Shown piece by piece: positions 7,759 to 14,572 of a stretch of DNA of 22,827 nt. The position numbers and the translations under genes were made by a program. Location of the stretch: NCBI GenBank assembly GCA_029243445.1, contig JAQWSA010000021.1, forward strand, positions 1-22,827. The letters run 5' to 3'. The DNA comes from Alphaproteobacteria bacterium. GTDB taxonomy: Bacteria > Pseudomonadota > Alphaproteobacteria > UBA6615. Below the pieces are notes generated by a model. It was not told where the DNA came from. It was given only the letters and a program-made list of their open reading frames with translations, and did not search any database. The stretch's first letter is position 1; every line of letters starts with the position of its first letter.

Positions 7759-8979
7759 ATGCCTCATGATAAAAAACAATTCTCCGCCGGGGCAATGGCA
7801 GGAGTTAAAATTGTGGACCTCGCCAGAGTTTTAGGTGGGCCTTATTGCACGCAGATACTTGGAGATCATGGTGCTTTAGTAATCAAGGTGGAGCCACCAC
7901 AAGGAGATGAAACACGTGACTGGGGCCCCCCTTTTCACGAGGGTGATGCTTCATATTTTATTGGCCTAAACCGAAATAAAAAGTCTATCGGCTTAGACCT
8001 AAGCATTCAAAAAGGTAGAGATGTATTAATGCGCCTCTTAGAAGAGGCTGATGTTTTACTAGAAAACTATAAACCCGGCACAATGGAAAAGTGGGGTCTA
8101 GGCTATAATGATGTAATATCAAAAAAATTCCCGAATTTAATTCATTGTCGTATATCAGGCTTTGGGAGTGATGGACCTATGGGTGGGTTTCCTGGTTACG
8201 ATGCTATTATTCAAGCAATGGCAGGCTGGATGTCGGTGAATGGTGGTAAAGACCAAGACCCCACACGCGTCGGAATTGCAGCCGTTGATATGGGAACTGG
8301 CTTATACACCTGCGTGGCAATATTAATGGCCCTGTTAGAGCGTGAGAAATCAAAACAGGGCCAGTACATTGACATGACACTGTATGACTGTGCAATTGCA
8401 CTGATGCACCCGCACGTTCCAAACTATTATTTATCTGGGGGAAAAGTCCCAGAAATAACTGGCAACCAGCACTCTAATCTGGCGCCCTATGATAAATTTA
8501 GTACAAAAACAGTTGATATTTTTGTTGCCGCCGGAAACAACCCCGCTTTCCGCAAACTTTGTAAAGAATTAGGAAATCCTGAGTTATCAAAAGATTCTCG
8601 CTTTTTAAACAACCCTGATCGACTTGCTAACATTAGCGACCTTCGAGATGAACTGTCTGAACTCATGAAAAATGTAAACGGGGAAGATTTGTGTAAACGT
8701 CTGTTAAAAGCCGGAATTCCCGCTGGCCCTATACATAATACTGAACAAGTAATGAATCACCCACATTCTATACATCGTAATATGGCAGCTGAACTTGACT
8801 GGTACAAAGGAACGGGCATACCAATTAAATTTTCCCGTACACCTGGTTCAATCAATTCAACACCACCTAAATTTAGCCAGCACGCGCGATCAATACTTGC
8901 AGAACATGGCTTTAGCGAGTCAGAAATTGATTCTCTCGCAGCTGATAGGGCCTTAGTTGAAGAACGAAACAAACTATAG
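7759..8979 (+). CDS. CaiB/BaiF family CoA-transferase (type III)
   Basis: A 406-residue type III CoA-transferase, full length. The N-terminus has the family opening VKIVDLARVLGGPYCTQILG, then IKVEPPQGDETRDWGPPF, LNRNKKSIGLDL and ENYKPGTMEKWGLGY. The catalytic aspartate that forms the acyl anhydride is D177 in VGIAAVDMGTGLY. It moves CoA between a donor thioester and an organic acid, typically activating a hydroxy or aromatic acid. No clear Shine-Dalgarno precedes the ATG at 7759; an ATG at 7795 (MAGVKIVDL) is a credible alternative that would trim 12 residues. It closes the 5624-8979 block and is convergent with the MarR gene 28 bases on. It could also supply CoA thioesters to the neighbouring aromatic cluster. 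Confidence 0.93.
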   Translation: MPHDKKQFSAGAMAGVKIVDLARVLGGPYCTQILGDHGALVIKVEPPQGDETRDWGPPFHEGDASYFIGLNRNKKSIGLDLSIQKGRDVLMRLLEEADVLLENYKPGTMEKWGLGYNDVISKKFPNLIHCRISGFGSDGPMGGFPGYDAIIQAMAGWMSVNGGKDQDPTRVGIAAVDMGTGLYTCVAILMALLEREKSKQGQYIDMTLYDCAIALMHPHVPNYYLSGGKVPEITGNQHSNLAPYDKFSTKTVDIFVAAGNNPAFRKLCKELGNPELSKDSRFLNNPDRLANISDLRDELSELMKNVNGEDLCKRLLKAGIPAGPIHNTEQVMNHPHSIHRNMAAELDWYKGTGIPIKFSRTPGSINSTPPKFSQHARSILAEHGFSESEIDSLAADRALVEERNKL

Positions 8980-9007
8980 AAAAACTATTTTATTTTAAAT
9001 ATTATAC

Positions 9008-9463
9008 TTATATTTTAGTTATTTTTTTTAATAGTGCCAGTAAGGTTTTTTTTTCAGATAAATCCAGATCATTAAAAAATTTATTTTCATGTTCCTCGAC
9101 AAGTAAGGACAAGCTATCTAATAATTTATGCCCTGCCTTAGTCAAATATAACGCATGAGAACGACGGTCAACATTAGATTTTTGTCTCTTCATCCAACCT
9201 TTTTTTTCTATACGGTCAATCATCGCCACCATAGTTGAAACGTCAATTCCCAAGGCGTGTGCAAGACGAGACTGGCTTAGACCCTCGTTTTTAGAAACAA
9301 TCATCATCAAACCAAATAGTGCTGGTGTAATACCTACACCGCCTACTGTCCTAGAAAAATGCTGAAATACCGAGATCTGTGCCCTACGCAATTGAAAGCC
9401 CAGAAGGTCGGTTAGACCACTTAGATCTAATGCATCTTTATCAACTGCTTTTTTTGTACCCAC
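9008..9463 (-). CDS. MarR-family transcriptional regulator
   Basis: A 151-residue regulator with GTG start (AAGG about 8 bases upstream). A winged helix-turn-helix spans roughly residues 45-110: LSQSRLAHALGIDVSTMVAM is the recognition region and NVDRRSHALYLTKAG the wing. Flanking helices would form the dimer. MarR proteins near aromatic catabolic genes usually repress until an aromatic acid or its CoA thioester binds. It is divergent from the thioesterase that begins the aromatic cluster, with 232 bases between them holding a good promoter and GTTTGT-like repeats. Autoregulation and control of the rightward cluster are inferred from position. Confidence 0.93.
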   Translation of the reverse strand: MGTKKAVDKDALDLSGLTDLLGFQLRRAQISVFQHFSRTVGGVGITPALFGLMMIVSKNEGLSQSRLAHALGIDVSTMVAMIDRIEKKGWMKRQKSNVDRRSHALYLTKAGHKLLDSLSLLVEEHENKFFNDLDLSEKKTLLALLKKITKI

Positions 9464-9564
9464 GAATAATACCTTATATTAAGTAATATTAGCTAAAAAC
9501 TTAATTACATAACATTCAATGAATTAATTAAACTGACCATTCAAATAGTTTAAATTAATCAATT

Positions 9565-9608
9565 ATTTGTTACCCAATGTATTCGTTCTATAATATACAA
9601 ACAAACTA
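9565..9608 (+). promoter_or_regulatory. Sigma-70-type promoter with overlapping operator-like repeats
   Basis: TTGTTA (9567-9572) and a perfect TATAAT (9589-9594) are 16 bases apart and point toward the thioesterase gene. ATTTGTTACCCAATG (9565-9579) overlaps the -35 and matches 11 of 15 bases of the palindrome GTTTGTTACACAAAC found at 10152-10166. ACAAACAAACTA (9597-9608) covers the expected start of transcription. The arrangement fits repression by the divergent MarR protein. The leader to the ATG at 9696 would be about 95 bases. Confidence 0.5.
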
Positions 9609-9695
9609 CGGTTCCTATAAATAATTTCTCAACCTAACAAACCCTGCAAGCTTCTTTTCCCTTTAGCAAACCACAAGAACACCAAGGCTAATATA

Positions 9696-10118
9696 ATGTT
9701 TAAAAATACCATAAAAATACCTGTTGAGTGGGGCCATTGCGATCCTGCAAGAATTGTTTTTTATCCGAACTACTTCTTTTGGTTTGATCAGGCTACCAGG
9801 CACTTGTTTGATCGCGTTGGTCTTAGCTATGAAATTATGCTGGATAAATATAAAACAGTAGGATTTCCTTTAGTTGATGCTCATGCAGAATTTTTGTCAC
9901 CGACACGATTTGGAGACGAAATTGAGGTAACTAGTTATGTAAATGAATGGCGCCGCAGGACAATTGTATTAATACATGAAGTAAAAAACCAAAATAAAGT
10001 TTGTGTAAAGGGAACAGAAATTAGAATATGGGCAGAAACAGATAGCAATGATTCAAGAAAATTAAAATCTAAAGATATACCATCAAGCTTTAAAAGTTTC
10101 TTCGAGAAAGCTATTTAA
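9696..10118 (+). CDS. 4-hydroxybenzoyl-CoA thioesterase-family acyl-CoA thioesterase
   Basis: A 140-residue hot-dog-fold thioesterase of typical length. The active-site segment VEWGHCDPARIVFYPNYF carries Asp16, matching the catalytic Asp of the Pseudomonas 4-hydroxybenzoyl-CoA thioesterase. NEWRRRTIV and EIRIWA also match that enzyme as I remember it, so a hydroxy-aromatic CoA ester is a better guess than the short-chain substrates of YbgC. AAGG sits about 9 bases before the ATG. It is the first rightward gene after the MarR promoter. With gentisate dioxygenase 2.8 kb downstream, hydrolysis of a dihydroxybenzoyl-CoA such as gentisyl-CoA to the free acid is a reasonable inference. Confidence 0.88.
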   Translation: MFKNTIKIPVEWGHCDPARIVFYPNYFFWFDQATRHLFDRVGLSYEIMLDKYKTVGFPLVDAHAEFLSPTRFGDEIEVTSYVNEWRRRTIVLIHEVKNQNKVCVKGTEIRIWAETDSNDSRKLKSKDIPSSFKSFFEKAI

Positions 10119-10128
10119 TAATGTTTGT

Positions 10129-10173
10129 ATATTTAGTTTGTATTGACAATTGTTTGTTACACAAACTAAATAT
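10129..10173. promoter_or_regulatory. 13-bp perfect inverted repeat enclosing a TTGACA box
   Basis: ATATTTAGTTTGT (10129-10141) and ACAAACTAAATAT (10161-10173) are exact inverted copies separated by 19 bases. The spacer contains a consensus -35 TTGACA (10143-10148). A second palindrome, GTTTGT-TAC-ACAAAC (10152-10166), overlaps the right arm. This lies in the 87-base gap between the thioesterase and reductase genes. The options are an operator for the nearby MarR regulator controlling an internal promoter, or an RNA hairpin; the -10 (TAAATA at 10167) is poor. Confidence 0.55.
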
Positions 10174-10205
10174 TTAAACTATTACAATTAGATAAAGGCA
10201 AGCCA

Positions 10206-11237
10206 GTGAGCTTTGCTGTAAATGTTAAACAATATGAAACCCCTTTGAAAGTTGAAATGGGGGATACTATTTTACAAACCGCACTAAATGGCGGTAGAGA
10301 ATACCCGCATGGTTGCCAGTCAGGTAATTGTGGGGCCTGTAAATCCAGATTATACTCAGGCGACATACAAATGTCGCCCTATTCAGAATATGCCCTCACC
10401 CAAGAAGAGAAAGACTCAGGCCTAATTTTAGCTTGTAGGGCGGTACCATGGAGCGACTGTGAAGTTGCTTACCTAGAACAAGATGAAATAGTGGCCCATC
10501 CACTCCGAGAGCTTAACTGTCTAGTTACTGATTTAGAACGTATGACCCATGATATTACTCGTGTTCAATTATCAATTGAAACTGGAGGACCATTTGATTT
10601 TTCATCTGGTCAATATTCACAAATTACTTTTAAAGGTCTAACTCCGCGTGATTATTCAATGGCCAATCTATCAGGAAATAATCTATTGGAATTTCATATT
10701 AGGGAAATTTCCGGTGGTAAAATTAGTAAGTTTGTGAACAAAAACCTTAAAATTGGGGATGCTGTAGAGGTTAAGGGCCCATACGGAATATCTTATTATC
10801 GACATAAGCATACCGGTCCTATTCTGGCTATTGCTGGTAGTACAGGTTTAGCCCCTATAAAATCTATAATAGAAAAGGCTTTAGAAGAGAATGCAAAGCG
10901 AAGAATATATTTATATATTGGTGTTAGAGATACACCAGATCTTTATCTGATAGAGCATTTCAATATGCTTATGAAAAATCACCCAGCACTATCTTTAAAT
11001 ATAATTTTATCAGAACCTAAAAAAGGTGTTGAGTACCGAAAAGGGTACTTGGCTGATGCAATAGCCAATGATTTTGATAATCTCAATCAAACAAAAGTAT
11101 ACCTTGCAGGCCCACCAATAATGGTTGAAACCTGTATTAATCAGTTACGTAAAATTGGTGTGCAAGATGAAAATTGTCATGCTGATGCATTTTATACTGA
11201 AGCTGACAAAGCATTAATGGCAGAGGAATATGAATAA
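10206..11237 (+). CDS. NAD(P)H oxidoreductase with N-terminal 2Fe-2S ferredoxin domain
   Basis: A 343-residue electron-transfer protein starting at GTG (AAGG upstream). A plant-type ferredoxin domain (residues 1-95) has Cys37, Cys42, Cys45 and Cys77 in CQSGNCGAC and LACRAVP. An FAD domain follows with PRDYSMAN (RxYS flavin motif), then an NAD(P) domain with AIAGSTGLAPIKSI and YLAGPPIMVETC. This domain order is that of BenC, DmpP and MmoC reductases, not PaaE, whose ferredoxin is C-terminal, nor BoxA. It should pass electrons from NAD(P)H to an oxygenase. The only oxygenase in the same gene string is the PaaA-like protein two genes on, so they are likely partners. It overlaps the next gene by 8 bases. 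Confidence 0.93.
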   Translation: MSFAVNVKQYETPLKVEMGDTILQTALNGGREYPHGCQSGNCGACKSRLYSGDIQMSPYSEYALTQEEKDSGLILACRAVPWSDCEVAYLEQDEIVAHPLRELNCLVTDLERMTHDITRVQLSIETGGPFDFSSGQYSQITFKGLTPRDYSMANLSGNNLLEFHIREISGGKISKFVNKNLKIGDAVEVKGPYGISYYRHKHTGPILAIAGSTGLAPIKSIIEKALEENAKRRIYLYIGVRDTPDLYLIEHFNMLMKNHPALSLNIILSEPKKGVEYRKGYLADAIANDFDNLNQTKVYLAGPPIMVETCINQLRKIGVQDENCHADAFYTEADKALMAEEYE

Positions 11238-12186
11238 CTTATCAGAAAACAAAGAATTAAATGGGCGCGTAGCGTTGGTTAGCGGAGGGGCAAGAGGTAT
11301 CGGATTAGCTATTAGCAGGTCATTAGTCGCCCACGGTGCGAAAGTTGTAATAGCAGATGTAGGTAGTTCGATAAACGGTGATTCGTTTGACACCTCTGTA
11401 GCAGAATCTGTAGCACAAGAAATGGGTGATGATGCTATTGCTTATACAGAGTCTATTGCAGATCCATTAACAGCTCAAGCTGCAGTTGAACTTGCAATTA
11501 AAAAATTTGGGGCACTTGATATTCTTGTTAATAATGCTGCTATTCTTAGAGACAGTTTTATTTTTAAGAGTGAACCAGAGGACTTCGATGCAGTACTAAA
11601 AACAAATCTAGCTGGTGCATGGTATCTAACTAATGCGGCCACTCCCACTATGCGACAACATTCAAAGGAGAACAGAGGTGGAGAACCCTACAGCTGGGGA
11701 AGAGTTATTAATATTACTTCAACAGCGGGGTTTTATGGAAACTACGGACAATCTTCATATGCCAGCGCAAAATCAGGTATGTTAGGCTTGATGCGCACTA
11801 CCGCAATGGATTTGTCGCGGGCCGGCATCACATGCAACGCGATCGCCCCTTTCGCAGCTACAAGAGTGACAGAAACAATTATACCTGCCAATGAAGAACA
11901 AAGTACTTATAAAGAACGCGCTTTAAAAATATCACCTAATCATATTGCAATGGTGGTTAGTTGGCTTTGTTCTCTGAAGGGCCAGAGTATAAATGGACAA
12001 TTATTAGGAGTTCGTGGCAGAGAAATATTTTTATTTTCACAACCTCGACCTGTTGCAAAAATTGTTAATAGTGAAGCAGATTGGAATATTGATACATTAA
12101 GTGCCTCTGCAACAGAAGTTTTTGGCCCTCATTACATAGACATGAGAACTGATCTAGAAGCTTTTAATACCGAACCAAACGTATAA
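11230..12186 (+). CDS. Short-chain dehydrogenase/reductase
   Basis: A 318-residue classical SDR, longer than the usual 250. The nucleotide-binding motif is SGGARGIGLAIS (residues about 18-29), followed by NNAAI and the catalytic Ser with YASAK (Tyr-x3-Lys). The segment with VAQEMGDDAIAYTESIAD and the C-terminal tail of about 60 residues recall the dehydrogenase domain of multifunctional beta-oxidation enzymes. AGAGGA precedes the ATG, which overlaps the reductase gene, so the two are translationally coupled. In this cluster it could oxidise or aromatise a dihydrodiol or hydroxy-cyclic CoA intermediate; this role is inferred from neighbours only. Confidence 0.92.
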   Translation: MNNLSENKELNGRVALVSGGARGIGLAISRSLVAHGAKVVIADVGSSINGDSFDTSVAESVAQEMGDDAIAYTESIADPLTAQAAVELAIKKFGALDILVNNAAILRDSFIFKSEPEDFDAVLKTNLAGAWYLTNAATPTMRQHSKENRGGEPYSWGRVINITSTAGFYGNYGQSSYASAKSGMLGLMRTTAMDLSRAGITCNAIAPFAATRVTETIIPANEEQSTYKERALKISPNHIAMVVSWLCSLKGQSINGQLLGVRGREIFLFSQPRPVAKIVNSEADWNIDTLSASATEVFGPHYIDMRTDLEAFNTEPNV

Positions 12187-12202
12187 AAAGAAGGAAACTC
12201 GT

Positions 12203-12919
12203 ATGGTTATAAATCCAGGGGACCATATAGAAACTGTTAATGACTTTAAAAAAGCACCGGAGGAATACCGAATTGCTATTGAAAAAATTGTAATTAGCCA
12301 TGCCGTTAATGAACTCTACGGGGCACAGGTATTTGATGAGCCAGCAATTGCTTTTGCTCCCACTCCTTATTCAAAATGGTTAACTTGCAGGGTGGCAATG
12401 GAAGAATATGGACACCATGTAAGATTTAAAGAGCTTGGTGAACAAATTGGCATAGAACCAGAACGCATGATTCCCAGCGATTCTAAAAAAACCCTTTCTA
12501 TCTTCGAATTTCCCCTACAAACATGGGAAGAATTCTGCGTCATAAAACTGCTAGCTGACCTTGCTGAAATTCTTCAGGTAGAAGACTTGGCGCAATGTAG
12601 TTTTATACCACTACGTAATTTATCACGAATGACCATGCCAGAAGAACGCTTTCATGCTCAATTTGGAAAAGATTTTTGTACTGAGATCTGCCAAACAGAG
12701 AAAGGAAAAATAAGTATACAAGAGGCAATTAACCAATATTATCCTATTTTACCTAAATTTTTCGGGCGTCCAAAGTCTAAGAATAATGAAATTTATCGCA
12801 AATGGTCTATTAAACAACGCACAAATGAAGATATGTTAGCTGATTATGTAAACCGTGCAAAAACTTTAGTCCTAGAGTTGGGTCTAACATTACCCGAAAT
12901 AGGCTTAGAAGAATCCTAA
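12203..12919 (+). CDS. Stand-alone PaaA-like di-iron oxygenase (phenylacetyl-CoA epoxidase family)
   Basis: A 238-residue ferritin-like protein of the PaaA/PaaC family. Two ExxH motifs are present, E68-YG-H71 in AMEEYGHHVRF and E148-RF-H151 in PEERFHAQFG, with E37 and D119 at spacings like the remaining ligands in PaaA. The complete ligand set suggests a catalytic PaaA-type subunit, not the inactive PaaC scaffold. PaaA is longer and works with PaaB, PaaC and PaaE; no such partners are in this window. AAGGA lies 8 bases before the ATG. Flanked by a flavin reductase, an SDR, an aryl-CoA thioesterase and gentisate dioxygenase, it probably hydroxylates or epoxidises an aromatic CoA ester. The exact substrate is unknown. 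Confidence 0.85.
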   Translation: MVINPGDHIETVNDFKKAPEEYRIAIEKIVISHAVNELYGAQVFDEPAIAFAPTPYSKWLTCRVAMEEYGHHVRFKELGEQIGIEPERMIPSDSKKTLSIFEFPLQTWEEFCVIKLLADLAEILQVEDLAQCSFIPLRNLSRMTMPEERFHAQFGKDFCTEICQTEKGKISIQEAINQYYPILPKFFGRPKSKNNEIYRKWSIKQRTNEDMLADYVNRAKTLVLELGLTLPEIGLEES

Positions 12920-12954
12920 ATAAACCCCGTAAGGAGTTCAAAGGAGAAGAAAAT

Positions 12955-13998
12955 ATGATTGTCGCAGATGTCCGTCCTGACTTAATGCCTTACTACAAAG
13001 AAGATTGCGACCCGAAAAACCTTGCACCTTTATGGGAAGTACTGCACTCCTTCGCCCGCAAAGAGCCAAAGAGCGACTGCCAGCCCTATATCTGGCACTA
13101 TAGTAATATCCGAGACACACTGATGAAATCGGCTGATTTAATTACTGCCGAACAGGCTGAACGTCGAGTCTTGATCCTCGAAAACCCCGGCATGCGTGGT
13201 CGTTATCGGGTAACAACATCTCTGTTCGCAGGTCTTCAACTAATCATGCCAGGCGAAATTGCCCCGGCGCACCGTCACACGCAAGCAGCGTTACGCTTCA
13301 TCATCGAAGGATCTGGTGCCTATACCGCGGTCGATGGTGAAAAGACTATAATGGAAGAGGGAGACTTCGTTCTTACACCTTCTTGGACCTGGCATGACCA
13401 TGGTAACGAGACCGACCAACCAATGGTCTGGCTAGATGGCCTGGATGTACCTCTAGTCGAGACCCTAGATACCACGTTTGCTGAACCCTATCCGGAGAAG
13501 ATCCATCCAGCAACGCGGCCCAGTGGCGATTCCCTTGCGCGCTATGGTATGGGCCTGGCGCCTGTCGACCACGCACAGCAATCCCCTAACTCGCCGATAT
13601 TCAACTATCCATACGTTCGCACCCGCGAGGCTTTGGAGATGATGCGCAAAACCGAAGAATGGGATGTCTGTCATGGACTAAAACTACGCTACGTTAATCC
13701 CAATAATGGACAATCAGCAATGCCAACACTTGGAACATTTATGCAGCTCTTGCCGAAGAGTTTTGAAACCTCAACCTATAAATCCACAGACGCAACTGTT
13801 TTCAGTGTGGTCGAAGGCTCAGGCAAATCATTCATTGGTGACCAGGTCTTTGAATGGTCCAAACGCGATCACTTCGTAGTTCCATGCTGGGCACCGCAGA
13901 AACACGTTGCTAACGAGGATGCAGTTCTGTTTAGCTTTTCAGACCGGCCAGTGCAGCAGACTCTTGGTTTATGGCGCGAGGATCGTGGAAATAACTAA
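12955..13998 (+). CDS. Gentisate 1,2-dioxygenase
   Basis: A 347-residue bicupin ring-cleaving dioxygenase of normal length. The N-terminal cupin has the iron-binding AHRHTQAALRFIIEG and a further His in WTWHDHGN; a second cupin holds VVEGSGKSFIGD and RDHFVVPCWAPQKH. The opening DLMPYYKEDCDPKNLAPLWE, the QLIMPGEIAPAHRHTQAALR run and WLDGLDVPLV are strongly characteristic of the family. It cleaves gentisate to maleylpyruvate using Fe(II) and oxygen; related enzymes attack salicylate or 1-hydroxy-2-naphthoate. A duplicated AAGGAG precedes the ATG. Its base composition is clearly richer in GC (sampled 60-base lines 42-67%) than its neighbours (about 37%). Maleylpyruvate isomerase and fumarylpyruvate hydrolase genes are not in this window. 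Confidence 0.95.
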   Translation: MIVADVRPDLMPYYKEDCDPKNLAPLWEVLHSFARKEPKSDCQPYIWHYSNIRDTLMKSADLITAEQAERRVLILENPGMRGRYRVTTSLFAGLQLIMPGEIAPAHRHTQAALRFIIEGSGAYTAVDGEKTIMEEGDFVLTPSWTWHDHGNETDQPMVWLDGLDVPLVETLDTTFAEPYPEKIHPATRPSGDSLARYGMGLAPVDHAQQSPNSPIFNYPYVRTREALEMMRKTEEWDVCHGLKLRYVNPNNGQSAMPTLGTFMQLLPKSFETSTYKSTDATVFSVVEGSGKSFIGDQVFEWSKRDHFVVPCWAPQKHVANEDAVLFSFSDRPVQQTLGLWREDRGNN

Positions 13999-14547
13999 AT
14001 GCTTCCGTTAATTCCCCCTCTTTCACAGTTCGCTAGCCGATTAAATTTCGCTTCATGGTTTTCTGTAATAGGACAAAAGCTAACACCCGTAGAATATACT
14101 GACGCTCAAAGTTATATAAGTGGTATAGGGCTTAAAAATACTATAATATCTCAAGTCACCTCATGGGAAAAAGCTGAAAGTTGTATAAAGGCTGAAGACT
14201 GGAGCAAAGATTGGTGGTCTGCAGAAGAACAGCTTAGAAAAACACTTCTTAATAATGCCGAAAAACGGTTTCAGAAATCAGAGCTGCTGTCTTCACTAAC
14301 CAGCATTACAGAACAAGTTTCTGGAGTTATACATGGCGCAGCAGCAATTGCTGCTGCGCGAAGCAATATTGCAAATCCAGGTCTAATCCGTTCAGCGGCA
14401 GGCTCAGCAACTATGGCCTGCTATCATGCAGGGTTAGAAATAGCAGCCAACCAACCAAAAAATTCTCCATTTATAGCCAAATATAGAATTCTTGAAGCAG
14501 GACATTGGCCATTGTGTGTGCGTAATTCGGTATTTTATGTTTTTTGA
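13999..14547 (+). CDS. Protein of unknown function, 182 residues
   Basis: I do not recognise this protein. Its ATG abuts the TAA of gentisate dioxygenase without a spacer, so translation is probably coupled. Visible features are tryptophans in the central charged part (AEDWSKDWWSAEEQ), an alanine-rich stretch from about residue 113 (IHGAAAIAAARSNIANPG) that could form a helix bundle, and a conserved-looking aromatic tail LEAGHWPLCVRNSVFYVF. There is no signal peptide and no clear transmembrane segment. GC content falls back to the level of the surrounding genes. Its position inside the aromatic cluster suggests an accessory part of that pathway, but no function can be claimed. Confidence 0.75.
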   Translation: MLPLIPPLSQFASRLNFASWFSVIGQKLTPVEYTDAQSYISGIGLKNTIISQVTSWEKAESCIKAEDWSKDWWSAEEQLRKTLLNNAEKRFQKSELLSSLTSITEQVSGVIHGAAAIAAARSNIANPGLIRSAAGSATMACYHAGLEIAANQPKNSPFIAKYRILEAGHWPLCVRNSVFYVF

Positions 14548-14572
14548 TTGAAGCAATAATGAGCACTTAATT

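Noticed and set aside
8980..9007. Terminator between the convergent CaiB and MarR genes
   Set aside because: The gap is only 28 bases and offers just a 4-bp ATAG/CTAT stem; AT-rich runs are common in this genome.
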